Assembly: GCA_033761835.1 (NCBI GenBank)
Contig: JANRME010000168.1
Span: forward strand, 1 to 34,399
DNA length: 34,399 nucleotides
Direction of reading: 5' to 3'
Source of the DNA: JADJNW01 sp033761835
GTDB lineage: Bacteria; Bacteroidota; Bacteroidia; Chitinophagales; Saprospiraceae
Shown: positions 25,718 to 33,991 of the stretch, piece by piece
How the letters are laid out: every line of letters starts with the position of its first letter
Numbering within the stretch: the stretch's first letter is position 1
Made by a program: the position numbers and the translations under genes
Notes under the pieces: model-generated
What the model was told of the DNA's origin: nothing
Seen by the model: only the letters and a program-made list of their open reading frames with translations
Database searches by the model: none

Positions 25718-25753
25718 ATAAAATTATAAAGCCCCCGGCATAAGGCCAGGGGC
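25718..25753 (-). terminator. Terminator of the lipoprotein gene 25781-26332
   Basis: A G/C-rich stem (25731-25739 with 25745-25753, one T-G pair, loop of 5) is followed on the minus strand by TTTATAATTTTAT. It begins 28 bases beyond the stop codon. Nothing further was seen in the A/T-rich 25534-25717 stretch, which must hold the PKD gene promoter. Confidence 0.75.
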
Positions 25754-25780
25754 AAGTTCAGGGATTATAAGCATCAACCT

Positions 25781-26332
25781 TTACCAACTGATGGTAATTG
25801 TAACTTTACCAATTTTTATCGTGATGGTAATGGTGAGCAATTGAGGCCCAGTACCGTTTCCGTCTGGAGAAGTAATTCTATAAACCCCTTTTGCAACTTC
25901 GGCTCGCTGGCCATCATATTTCAATCCGGCATTTGCATAAGCTTGTTTCATAATATGTTCCGGCAGTTGAAAAGTTTCTTCTACCGTTAATGCTTTCTTT
26001 TCAAGTAGTTGCGCACGGAGTTCAGGGCTTAGTTGTTCGATATCTACCTTCATTTGCATTTGCACAGTGCCATCTTCCAGAATAGTAGGCTTCGTAAGAG
26101 CATGATCCAGCTCAAGCGGCAAGGAAAATGCTTCTTTTTCCAGTAAATCATCGGTGCGAATACATAACAAACCGCCAGGACGGCAAGAATTGAACTGTCT
26201 GCCTAAGCCAATCACGATCCAGCGGTTTTTGTCAGTAAGAGACGTCTCAGAGGTATCTTTTTCGCAAGATTGAAAACTAATGCTTACAAAGATTAACATG
26301 AGCACTAAACTGAAGATTTGAAACTTTTTCAT
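25781..26332 (-). CDS. Lipoprotein of unknown function in the CHAT locus
   Basis: The protein has 183 residues. The lipobox SFQSC (Cys 23) is followed by EKDTSETS. No family was recognised. A pair of Cys (RQFNSCRPGGLLC, about 50-57) could form a disulfide. A helical middle (QLSPELRAQLLEKKALTVEE, about 100-119) follows. The C terminus is strongly beta-rich and hydrophobic, LLTITITIKIGKVTITISW, alternating Thr/Ile over about 19 residues. That tail is unusual for a soluble lipoprotein and could insert into or pack on another beta structure. It lies between the other lipoprotein gene and the PKD gene, all leftward, with its own terminator. Confidence 0.8.
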   Translation of the reverse strand: MKKFQIFSLVLMLIFVSISFQSCEKDTSETSLTDKNRWIVIGLGRQFNSCRPGGLLCIRTDDLLEKEAFSLPLELDHALTKPTILEDGTVQMQMKVDIEQLSPELRAQLLEKKALTVEETFQLPEHIMKQAYANAGLKYDGQRAEVAKGVYRITSPDGNGTGPQLLTITITIKIGKVTITISW

Positions 26333-26448
26333 GGGAATTAATTTTTTGATGAGTAATCTTATTACAGTATAATAATTAATGATTATATTGTTGTTTTTCA
26401 GGGGTTTAGTCTTTTTAACTTTATATAATAATATTTAGTTTTTTGGGG

Positions 26449-26476
26449 AGGCTGCAACCCCGGAGAGTCGCAGCCT
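26449..26476. other. G/C-rich hairpin after the lipoprotein gene 26511-27269
   Basis: Perfect 7-bp arms (26449-26455 with 26470-26476) enclose a 14-base loop. On the minus strand the hairpin is followed by CCCC and an A-run, not a T-run, so it does not look like a standard intrinsic terminator. It may be an mRNA-end structure. Confidence 0.4.
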
Positions 26477-26510
26477 GCGTCAAACGGTTCATGGGATAAT
26501 TCGCTCTTGA

Positions 26511-27269
26511 TTAGCCATACTTAGCCACCAATTCTGATGCACCAACACCCAAGCCTACTCCGGCAGCAGGGCCACCCAGCAAGAACCCAACAGCGCCGCA
26601 GGCTGCATCAGCCAAGCCAATTTGCCACCAGGGTGCTTTAAGTGCCTGTGGATCACCACCTTGCTCCGACCAATAATGATTGCTATAGCGCCACACGGCT
26701 AGCATTGTTAAAGCGAAATCACGGTTCGGCAAATTTTTATTAGCTAATAGGATGTTTTCTTGTTCTTTAATGGCGTTGATAATAGCATTGGTAGCTTCGA
26801 TGGAGTCAGGCTCAATCTTTCTTACTTCTTGAATGCTGTTACTCAGTGCTTTACGCGTCTCGTCATCGAGCTTCAGGACTTTAAATAGCTTATTATAATC
26901 CGAAAAATCGAAGTCACGCAAGCGTTGATCTTGATTTAATTGTAATTTTTCGCGTAGCGCCATTTGAAGGCGTGGCTCGCTGCCGGCGAATTCTGAGCTG
27001 CGATTGAAAACAACCTGCTCTGCTCTTGCAGAAGAAATTCGGTACGCGGAATCAATTTCTGCCTGGTGCTTATTTCTCAGAAAAACTAAACCTATATTGT
27101 GATCTGCACCGATTTTATCAAAAGGATTTAATGGGTTTGCCGGATCAATTAATTTGACTTCTGTATCCGAGCAGTTGCCGATGAGTTCGCAGGAAGATTC
27201 CTTTTCGCAATTGGTGAAAAGAACGATTGTCAAAAAGGTGAATGCTACGATTAAAAGATTACGTTTCAT
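26511..27269 (-). CDS. Lipoprotein with glycine-zipper-like C terminus
   Basis: The protein has 252 residues. The lipobox LFTNC (Cys 21) is followed by EKESSCELIGNC. The middle (about 60-200) is helical and charged (RLQMALREKLQLNQDQRLRD, SIQEVRKIEPDSIEATNAII) with a late WRYSNHYWSEQGG motif. The last about 35 residues are small and hydrophobic (ADAACGAVGFLLGGPAAGVG, then LGVGASELVAKYG) and carry repeated GxxxG spacing. This could insert in a membrane as a glycine zipper and resembles the C termini of some bacteriocins. No family was recognised. It is divergent to the sigma factor across 221 bases. Confidence 0.8.
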   Translation of the reverse strand: MKRNLLIVAFTFLTIVLFTNCEKESSCELIGNCSDTEVKLIDPANPLNPFDKIGADHNIGLVFLRNKHQAEIDSAYRISSARAEQVVFNRSSEFAGSEPRLQMALREKLQLNQDQRLRDFDFSDYNKLFKVLKLDDETRKALSNSIQEVRKIEPDSIEATNAIINAIKEQENILLANKNLPNRDFALTMLAVWRYSNHYWSEQGGDPQALKAPWWQIGLADAACGAVGFLLGGPAAGVGLGVGASELVAKYG

Positions 27270-27358
27270 GATTTTTGTTTTTTAAAGGTTGATGAAAAAA
27301 TGTTTTGATCGATTTACATTCATACATCTGGGTGCTTGGCAAAATCTTACGCTCTCTT

Positions 27359-27393
27359 TTTGTTAAAAAAATGTTAAGAAAAAATTATTTTTG
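27359..27393 (+). promoter_or_regulatory. Tentative promoter of the sigma/anti-sigma pair
   Basis: TTTG (27359-27362) and TATTTTTG (27386-27393, a TAnnTTTG match) lie 23 bases apart, slightly wider than the usual 19-21. A leader of about 90 bases would follow, containing a weak A/T hairpin (27439-27445 with 27458-27464) and eight T just before the gene. Confidence 0.3.
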
Positions 27394-27490
27394 ACGATAA
27401 GCAGAAAACAAGTGCTATTTCAATGCTTATTTTTATTTGAAAATTTTATAAAGTGTTAATTTTCATTTTTTTTACACATTAAAATTACTT

Positions 27491-28072
27491 ATGGACCAGC
27501 ACGCTGATCAACGATATATTGAAGCATTACATAAAGGGGAACAGCACCTCATTCGGGAGATTTATGAAAAATTTTCCAGGAATATTCTAACCTGGGTGTT
27601 GCAAAATAATGGCGACGCAGAGGATGCGGAAGACTTGTTTCAAGATGCGCTGATCGCAATTTATGATCGATATTGTGGTACAGACTTTCAATTGGCGGGT
27701 TCTTTTGGAGGATTATTGATGACGATCTGTCGGCGAAAGTGGTTTGATCGTTTAGCGCAAAAAAAACGTGAAGCGGACGTAAGAAATGTAGAAGGTGAGC
27801 GATATACAGAGGAAAGCCCAGAGTGGGATACTGCGGAAGAAGTCTTGTTGCAACAAGAACGACAGGAATGTCTCTCGCAGGTTTTCAAGTTATTAAGTGA
27901 GCAATGCCAACGTTTGCTATCCTTGCTCACGGTCGGTGAGGTGTCTGTTGAGCAAATTGCTTTGGATCTCGGTCTGGCGAATGCCAATGCCGTGTACCAG
28001 AGCAAACACCGCTGTACGGCGCGCTGGCGGCAGCTTTTTTATGAACATTTTAAAGTAGAATCAAATGGATAA
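27491..28072 (+). CDS. ECF-type sigma-70 family RNA polymerase sigma factor
   Basis: The protein has 193 residues. Region 2 covers about 18-85: the helix EIYEKFSRNILTWVLQNNGD, then the core-binding segment DAEDAEDLFQDALIAIYDRY, then GLLMTICRRKWFDRLAQKKR. Region 4 covers about 128-185 with the helix-turn-helix VEQIALDLGLANANAVYQSK and a basic tail (HRCTARWRQLF). Region 3 is absent, as in ECF sigma factors. The sequence is diverged, so the promoter it recognises cannot be read. Its stop codon overlaps the start of the next gene by 8 bases (ATGGATAA), which implies translational coupling to the anti-sigma candidate. It is divergent from the lipoprotein/CHAT genes. Confidence 0.93.
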   Translation: MDQHADQRYIEALHKGEQHLIREIYEKFSRNILTWVLQNNGDAEDAEDLFQDALIAIYDRYCGTDFQLAGSFGGLLMTICRRKWFDRLAQKKREADVRNVEGERYTEESPEWDTAEEVLLQQERQECLSQVFKLLSEQCQRLLSLLTVGEVSVEQIALDLGLANANAVYQSKHRCTARWRQLFYEHFKVESNG

Positions 28073-28793
28073 CCTGGAACGAATAGACCGCTATCTGAGC
28101 GGTGAGATGGATGCCTCAGAAAGACAAGCATTTGATGCGGAAGTAGCAACCAATCCCCAATTGGCAGAAGAATTGGCATTGCAACGCGATATGAATACCT
28201 TTTTGCGAGGTAAAGACCGTCGCGATGCTTTGCAAAATCAACTAAAAAATATCGGTGGGGACTATTTTAAAACTGTAGAGGAGTCAGCTAAAATTGTACA
28301 AATGCCTCGCCGGAGATTGCGTTGGATGATTGCAGCGTCAGCGGCGGCAGTGATTGTCACCTTGATAGTTTGGCAATTCCTGTTTTCGCCAAGCTTGTAC
28401 GATCAGTATGCCACTCACGCGCCCCTGGCATTGGCAGAGAAATCGACTACTACTATAACAGATTGGTCACAAACAGAAAGGGCTTTTAACTCAGGCGATT
28501 ATAAAACGGCGGAAGCTCAACTAATGCAATACCTTACAGAAAATCCCAACGACCAGTTGGCGCGGCTTTACTTAGGTATTTGTAAAATGGAGTTGAATCA
28601 GTTAGCAGAAGCTCAACAGATTTTTCAAAGCTTTGACGATGCAGATGCTTCGATAAAAGATTATGCCGATTGGTATCTGGCCTTGAGTTATTTGAAAGCC
28701 AAGGATGAGGAGTCTTGCCGGAGAATTTTGCAGCGTATCACGCGTGCTTCTTCGCTATATGAGCAAGCCAATTCCTTATTAAGCAAGTTGTAA
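28065..28793 (+). CDS. One-TM anti-sigma-like protein with periplasmic TPR tail
   Basis: The protein has 242 residues. The N-terminal IDRYLSGEMDASERQAFDAE (about 7-26) followed by LAEELALQRDM matches the helical start of anti-sigma factors that lack the zinc motif. A single membrane helix lies at about 87-107, after a basic stretch (PRRRLRW), so the N terminus is cytoplasmic. The tail (about 130-240) has TPR-like pairs (AFNSGDYKTAEAQLMQYLTE, LYLGICKMELNQLAEAQQIF) and would lie in the periplasm. It overlaps the sigma gene by 8 bases. Inhibition of that sigma factor is inferred from position and layout, not from a recognised named domain. Confidence 0.85.
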   Translation: MDNLERIDRYLSGEMDASERQAFDAEVATNPQLAEELALQRDMNTFLRGKDRRDALQNQLKNIGGDYFKTVEESAKIVQMPRRRLRWMIAASAAAVIVTLIVWQFLFSPSLYDQYATHAPLALAEKSTTTITDWSQTERAFNSGDYKTAEAQLMQYLTENPNDQLARLYLGICKMELNQLAEAQQIFQSFDDADASIKDYADWYLALSYLKAKDEESCRRILQRITRASSLYEQANSLLSKL

Positions 28794-28825
28794 TCGGTTT
28801 GGAATCCAAGCATAAAACTTCTATT

Positions 28826-28847
28826 TTATTGTATTCTAATACAATAA
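28826..28847. promoter_or_regulatory. 22-base palindrome, candidate operator
   Basis: Perfect 10-base arms flank CT (TTATTGTATT-CT-AATACAATAA). The inner TTGTA-N6-TACAA has the spacing of a CRP/FNR-type site. It lies 33 bases after the anti-sigma gene and about 200 before the formate dehydrogenase operon. Being all A/T in the outer stem and lacking a T-run, it is a poor terminator. The rest of 28794-29049 shows no gene. Confidence 0.4.
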
Positions 28848-29049
28848 GTTCCCTTTTAAAAACAGCGATAATATTTTTTATTCCTGAATTTTTCGTAAAT
28901 TAGTGGACAAATTTCACCCAATCACCAAATTATATTTTATTTGGATGAAGGTAGAAAGTATAGCGCAAAAGGATCAGGAGCCAATCTCTATATCATCGTC
29001 CCTATACCCTCTACTAACATCTCTCTACCAAATTTAAAACCAAAGCAAA

Positions 29050-30708
29050 ATGTCCAAAAATCTTACCGCATTAGCTGGAAGGAAAGGCAAGGGCTTGACC
29101 AATAATCTCTTTGAGCGGATCGCTAATTTGGCGGAGGAATCTGGTACGCCCGATGAAGAAGCCTTGAAAAAAATAGCCGAAGAATTCCTCATCGGCAACG
29201 CGAATGTGTACGGCACGGCTACTTTCTACGATTTTACGAAACCTGACAACCAGGGTAAAAAAGTCTATGTGTGCAACGGTAGCGCGTGTTTGCTAGCAGG
29301 TACGCAAGAGGCGGTTAAGAGTGAATTGCGCAATCATTTTAAGGAAGAAGAAATCGGCGAGATATGCTGCCTGGGGCGTTGTCACGAAAACGCTGCTTTT
29401 TATATCAACGGACAGAATTATTCTGCCAAACAAAGTTCTGATATTATTAATATTATTGATGGAAACCTGACAGATGGCAAAGATAATTATCATATTGAAG
29501 CTTTAGGGACGCCAATTTTGACTTCTACTTTCCCAAACCTGGATGCCTGCAAAGAAGCCCTGCATCAGATGTTTACTAATGGCGCGGATGCACTGTTGCA
29601 ATCCATCAAAGAATCGGGGCTGCGCGGCAGAGGCGGCGCGGGTTTTCCGATGGCGTTTAAATTGGATGCTTGCCGCAAAGCTGCGGGCGAGCCCAAATTC
29701 ATCGTTTGCAATGCCGACGAAGGCGACCCCGGCGCTTTTTCTGATCGCTATTTGATGGAAAAGCAACCTTTTGCCGTTTTGTTGGGAATGTTGATCGCGG
29801 GCTACGCCGCTGGCGCGGAGCGTGGCGTGATTTACATTCGAGCCGAATATCCTGAATCCATTGCCATCATTCAAGATGCGATTGAAAGATTAACAGAATA
29901 TGGACTAAATGGACATCATATTTTAAATAGTAATTTTAATTTTCATTTCAAACTCATCAAAGCGCAAGGTGCTTATATCTGCGGAGAGGAAACAGCGCTG
30001 CTGCAATCCATCGAAGGCAAGCGACCGGAAGTGCGCGTGCGTCCGCCATACCCGGCGCAGGAGGGTTTATTTGGAAAGCCGACTGTAGTAAATAACGTCG
30101 AAACTTTAGCCAATTTATATTATATTTTAGTAAATGGTGGAGCGGCTTTCGCTAAAATAGGAACACAGCGCTCGACGGGTACGAAATTATTATCCTTGGA
30201 TAGTTCTTTCAATCGACCCGGTTTGTACGAAGTGGATATGGGCACGCCGCTAGCAAAAGTAGTGGAAACACTGGGTGGCGGTTTCAGAAAACCCATCAAA
30301 GCCTTGCATATCGGCGGACCGCTGGGTGGACTCGTTCCGATGCATAAAATTCCTGATTTAACGGTTGATTTTGAATCTTTTGCAGAGAATGGATTCCTGT
30401 TGGGGCACGCTTCGATCATTGGCATTCCAACGGATTATCCGATGGTAAAATACCTGGAGCATTTATTTGAATTCACGGCGCATGAGAGTTGCGGAAAATG
30501 CTTCCCCTGTAGGATCGGATCGGTACGCGGACAAGAATTATTACATAAAGCACAACATGAATCCTATAAAATTAATACCGAATTATTTAATGATTTAGTG
30601 GAAACCCTTGCCAAAGGCTCGCTCTGTGCGCTCGGCGGAGGCATTCCATTACCCATTCGAAATGCGATGACGTATTTTAAAGAAGAATTAAATCCTTATT
30701 TTGAATAA
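29050..30708 (+). CDS. NAD-linked formate dehydrogenase beta subunit, NuoE-NuoF fusion
   Basis: The protein has 552 residues. Residues 1-135 form a NuoE/FdsG-like thioredoxin-fold module with [2Fe-2S] ligands C75 and C80 (C-x4-C) and C107 and C111 (C-x3-C). From about 150 a NuoF/FdsB module follows: FMN/NAD-binding GRGGAGFP (193-200), CNADEGDPGAFSDR, GAYICGEETALL, and the [4Fe-4S] ligands C481, C484, C487 and C526. Such subunits pass electrons from the formate dehydrogenase alpha subunit to NAD+. In FdsABG enzymes the two modules are separate genes; here they are fused, as in HoxF-like proteins. The start at 29050 places an intact NuoE module. It is the first gene of the operon. Confidence 0.92.
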   Translation: MSKNLTALAGRKGKGLTNNLFERIANLAEESGTPDEEALKKIAEEFLIGNANVYGTATFYDFTKPDNQGKKVYVCNGSACLLAGTQEAVKSELRNHFKEEEIGEICCLGRCHENAAFYINGQNYSAKQSSDIINIIDGNLTDGKDNYHIEALGTPILTSTFPNLDACKEALHQMFTNGADALLQSIKESGLRGRGGAGFPMAFKLDACRKAAGEPKFIVCNADEGDPGAFSDRYLMEKQPFAVLLGMLIAGYAAGAERGVIYIRAEYPESIAIIQDAIERLTEYGLNGHHILNSNFNFHFKLIKAQGAYICGEETALLQSIEGKRPEVRVRPPYPAQEGLFGKPTVVNNVETLANLYYILVNGGAAFAKIGTQRSTGTKLLSLDSSFNRPGLYEVDMGTPLAKVVETLGGGFRKPIKALHIGGPLGGLVPMHKIPDLTVDFESFAENGFLLGHASIIGIPTDYPMVKYLEHLFEFTAHESCGKCFPCRIGSVRGQELLHKAQHESYKINTELFNDLVETLAKGSLCALGGGIPLPIRNAMTYFKEELNPYFE

Positions 30709-30760
30709 TGTGCTAATATGCTGATGTACTGATTGTTACAAATACTTAAAAGTTAAAAAC

Positions 30761-31093
30761 ATGAATCCAATTTTGGATGAGATAGAAAACAAAAATATGT
30801 CTCGAATAACTTTTTCAAAATTGTCATTTGGAGTTTCAATTATCACAACCTTTTTAGTCATTTACTTGATTGGGCAAATTCCTTCAACGATAAAAGTAAG
30901 TGAAGGAATTCCCCAACCGCCAATGTTCATTGTGGCAGCAACAAATATTTTTTGCATAGTTGGTTTGCTGTTTACTATTTTGAGTTTTGTAAAAAGAGAA
31001 CCTTCAAGGTTATTTAAATGGATGGGCGGAATACTGAATATTATTTTGTTTATATTTATACTAGGTTCTATTTTGTTTGCCAGATTAATATGA
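30761..31093 (+). CDS. Small three-helix membrane protein of unknown function
   Basis: The protein has 110 residues with three predicted membrane helices, at about 21-42 (KLSFGVSIITTFLVIYLIGQ), 55-76 (FIVAATNIFCIVGLLFTILS) and 88-107 (WMGGILNIILFIFILGSILF). The first 18 residues are charged. No family was recognised. It lies 52 bases after the beta subunit and 63 before the alpha subunit, in the same direction, so co-transcription is likely. Composition is more A/T-rich than in the flanking genes, which suggests an inserted cargo gene. A membrane anchor or transport role for the enzyme is possible but unsupported. Confidence 0.75.
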   Translation: MNPILDEIENKNMSRITFSKLSFGVSIITTFLVIYLIGQIPSTIKVSEGIPQPPMFIVAATNIFCIVGLLFTILSFVKREPSRLFKWMGGILNIILFIFILGSILFARLI

Positions 31094-31156
31094 TTTCAAA
31101 GAATTAAAACTGCCGGTGTTAAAATAATCAATTGACCATAATCAATTTTCAATATC

Positions 31157-33892
31157 ATGATTGCCGCAATTCCTAAAAAAGACACCCAAGTCACGACCAA
31201 AGTCGCCTACATCAACGGCAAAACTTACGAAATGCGCCCTGGCGAGACCATCCTTGCCTTCCTGAAGCGCCATTTGGGTGAAAATTATGTTCCTACGCTC
31301 TGCGATGCGCCCAACCTGGAGCCATTCGGAGCGTGTCGGGTTTGCAGCGTCGAAATTGCGCGCCAGGGCAACGGCGGCTTGAAAACCGTGGCTTCCTGCC
31401 ATACGCCGATTGAAGAAGGACTAATGATTTATCCCGATTCGGAAAGCGTGTTGAAATTGCGCAGAAATATTGTGGAATTGGTACTCACCGACCACCCGCT
31501 CGACTGCCTGACCTGCGAAGTGAATGGCAATTGCGAATTGCAAGACGTGGCGGCGCAAGTTGGCATCAGAAAAGTGCGTTACCCCGAAGGTAAAAACCAC
31601 CTCAACCGCGAGAAAGACCTCAGCCATCCGTACATGACCTCGGATATGTCAAAGTGCATTATGTGTTACCGCTGCGTGCGCGCCTGCGACGAGGTGCAGG
31701 GGCAATTGGTGCTTAGCGTGGCGAACCGCGGCTTCGATAGCATGATTATCAAGGGCATGAACGAACCGTTTTTTGAATCGGATTGCGTGTCGTGTGGCGC
31801 TTGCGCGCAGGCTTGCCCGACTTCGGCGATTTCCGATATTTACCAATCCAAATCCGTTGTTGCCCAAAAAGAAGTGCGCACCGTGTGTACCTACTGCGGC
31901 GTGGGTTGTAATCTGGCGGTGAAAGTCACGAATGACAAGGTCTTGAGCATTCAAGCGCCGTACGATGCGGAAGTCAATTCCGGGCATACTTGTCTGAAAG
32001 GGCGCTACGCCTTTGCATTTTACAAACATCCTGACCGACTGAAAACGCCTTTGATTAAAAGGAATGGCAAGTTTGAACCCGCTACTTGGGACGAAGCGTA
32101 TGATTACATCGTGGATCGGATGTCGAGTATCCGCGAAAAATATGGACCCGACTCGATTGCAGGCATTTCTTCTGCGCGATGTACCAATGAGGAAAATTAT
32201 CTGATGCAAAAGTTCATCCGCGCGGTGATTGGTACGAATAATATTGACGGCTGCGCCCGCGTGTGTCACTCGCCGACTGCCATTGGAATGCAACGAACTT
32301 TCGGCACCGGCGCGGCGACCAATTCTATTGCCGATTTGAAATATACCGATTGCATTTTGATCATCGGCGCGAATCCAACCGAAGGACACCCTGTTACCGG
32401 CGCAAAGCTCAAGCAACACGCCATGAAAGGCAAAACCCTCATCGTGCTTGACCCGCGCAGAACGGAGATTGCCAAATACGCGCACCATCATTTGCAATTG
32501 CGCCCAGGAACGAATGTGGCAGTTTTGAATATGATGATGTATTATATCATGAAAGAAGGTTTGGAAGATAATGCCTTCATTCTCAGCCGAACCGAGGGTT
32601 ACGAAGAATTCCGCGAGAATATTTTAAAACTAAATATCGACGAACTCGAAGCCATTTCCGGCGTGCCGCGCGAGCAAGTGCGCGATGCCGCCATTGCTTA
32701 CGCAAAAGCCAATGCGGCAATGTCCTTCCACGGCTTGGGCGTGACCGAGCATTATCAAGGGACTTATTCTGTAATGTTGATTGCAGATTTGGCGATGATC
32801 ACCGGAAACATTGGCAAACCCGGCTGTGGCGTGAATCCTTTGCGTGGACAAAACAACGTGCAGGGCATGGCGGATATGGGCGTGCAACCTTACCAGGGCG
32901 CGGGCTATCTGGATGTGACGAATCCCAGCGTTGTGAAGCAATATGAAGATTTTTATGGAATGCCAATGCCCAATAAAATCGGCTACACCATTCCTGAAAT
33001 GTACGATTCTGCCCTCGAAGGCAAGCTCAAAGTCATGTGGATTGTTGGTGAGGATGTCGTGCAATCCGATCCGAATTCGCAGAAAGTCATCAAAGCGCTG
33101 GAAGCCCTGGATTTTCTGGTAGTGCAGGAATTATTTATGACCGAAACCTCCAAATATGCCGATGTCATTCTACCTGGCGCATCTTTCCTGGAAAAAGAAG
33201 GCACATTCACCAACGGCGAGCGCCGCATTCAACGGGTGCAAAAAGTAGTTGAACCCATCGGCGAATCCAAGCCTGACGGGCAAATTCTATCGGAAATAAT
33301 GAACCGCTTCGGCTATCCGCAGCGCCCTTACACCGCCAAAGGAATGCTCGAAGAAATTTCCCAGATCGTACCGTTTTTCGCGGGTGTGCGCTGGGATGAA
33401 CTCGGCGAGCAAGGCAAGCAATGGCCCGTGGCGCCCGATGGCAAGGATACCAAAATCCTGCATCAGGAAAGTTTCAAGCGCGGCAAGGGACGCTTCGTCT
33501 TCCGCGATTTTATCGAAACGCCGGAATTGGAAGAATACAAAGAGCAATATCCGTTTACTTTGACGACGAATCGCGTCTTAGAACATTACAACAGCGGCAC
33601 GATGACCCGCCGCACCAATAATGTAAAAATCGTCACCGAAGATGTGCTGCTCATCAATCCTGTGGATGCCAAGGAACAAGGCATTCAGCAAGGGCAAATG
33701 GTGAAGCTTGTATCGCCGCGCGGCGAAGTGCTCAGCAAAGCCCATATCACCGATGAGGTGAAGCCCGGCGTGCTCAGTACGACCTTCCACTTCCCGGAAT
33801 TACTGGTGAACAACGTCACCTCCGATACCCATGATACCGAAGCGAATTGCCCGGAGTATAAAGTGGTGGCGGTGAGGGTGGAGAAGGTGTAA
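31157..33892 (+). CDS. fdhF: Formate dehydrogenase alpha subunit (molybdopterin, Cys type)
   Basis: The protein has 911 residues. An N-terminal [2Fe-2S] domain (C49, C60, C63, C81) is followed by a His-Cys3 cluster site (H113, C117, C120, C126) and two [4Fe-4S] ferredoxin clusters (C167/170/173/177 and C210/213/216/220). The molybdopterin domain then brings its own [4Fe-4S] site (C244, C247, C251, C279). The Mo ligand is C370 in ARVCHSPT, followed by H371; its codon is TGT, not a UGA selenocysteine codon. GANPTEGHPV and GLGVTEHYQG are further landmarks. The order and length match NAD-dependent FdsA/FdhF enzymes. Without a signal peptide it is cytoplasmic and oxidises formate or reduces CO2 with the beta subunit. 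Accessory genes (fdhD, fdsC) are not in the window. Confidence 0.93.
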   Translation: MIAAIPKKDTQVTTKVAYINGKTYEMRPGETILAFLKRHLGENYVPTLCDAPNLEPFGACRVCSVEIARQGNGGLKTVASCHTPIEEGLMIYPDSESVLKLRRNIVELVLTDHPLDCLTCEVNGNCELQDVAAQVGIRKVRYPEGKNHLNREKDLSHPYMTSDMSKCIMCYRCVRACDEVQGQLVLSVANRGFDSMIIKGMNEPFFESDCVSCGACAQACPTSAISDIYQSKSVVAQKEVRTVCTYCGVGCNLAVKVTNDKVLSIQAPYDAEVNSGHTCLKGRYAFAFYKHPDRLKTPLIKRNGKFEPATWDEAYDYIVDRMSSIREKYGPDSIAGISSARCTNEENYLMQKFIRAVIGTNNIDGCARVCHSPTAIGMQRTFGTGAATNSIADLKYTDCILIIGANPTEGHPVTGAKLKQHAMKGKTLIVLDPRRTEIAKYAHHHLQLRPGTNVAVLNMMMYYIMKEGLEDNAFILSRTEGYEEFRENILKLNIDELEAISGVPREQVRDAAIAYAKANAAMSFHGLGVTEHYQGTYSVMLIADLAMITGNIGKPGCGVNPLRGQNNVQGMADMGVQPYQGAGYLDVTNPSVVKQYEDFYGMPMPNKIGYTIPEMYDSALEGKLKVMWIVGEDVVQSDPNSQKVIKALEALDFLVVQELFMTETSKYADVILPGASFLEKEGTFTNGERRIQRVQKVVEPIGESKPDGQILSEIMNRFGYPQRPYTAKGMLEEISQIVPFFAGVRWDELGEQGKQWPVAPDGKDTKILHQESFKRGKGRFVFRDFIETPELEEYKEQYPFTLTTNRVLEHYNSGTMTRRTNNVKIVTEDVLLINPVDAKEQGIQQGQMVKLVSPRGEVLSKAHITDEVKPGVLSTTFHFPELLVNNVTSDTHDTEANCPEYKVVAVRVEKV

Positions 33893-33901
33893 ATTGCTGC
33901 C

Positions 33902-33947
33902 GAGTCCCTGTTAGGATGCATAATAGGGACTCAACATTAGATTTTTA
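33902..33947 (+). terminator. Probable terminator of the formate dehydrogenase operon
   Basis: A perfect 8-bp stem (33902-33909 with 33925-33932), extended by an inner TTA/TAA pair, begins 10 bases after the alpha subunit stop. A run of five T follows only 11 bases after the stem, so the terminator is moderately supported. Confidence 0.6.
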
Positions 33948-33991
33948 ACTACTTTAAACAAAAATTGCAATAGTAATCTCCATAATCTATC

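Noticed and set aside
26449..26476. Intrinsic terminator for the lipoprotein gene
   Set aside because: On the transcribed strand the hairpin is followed by C and A runs rather than T, so it was kept only as a hairpin.
32264..32266. Selenocysteine at the formate dehydrogenase active site
   Set aside because: The codon is TGT, so the residue is cysteine.
31649..32497. Leftward frame of 282 codons within the formate dehydrogenase alpha gene
   Set aside because: It is antisense to conserved cluster and active-site motifs; long antisense frames are expected in this G/C-richer gene.
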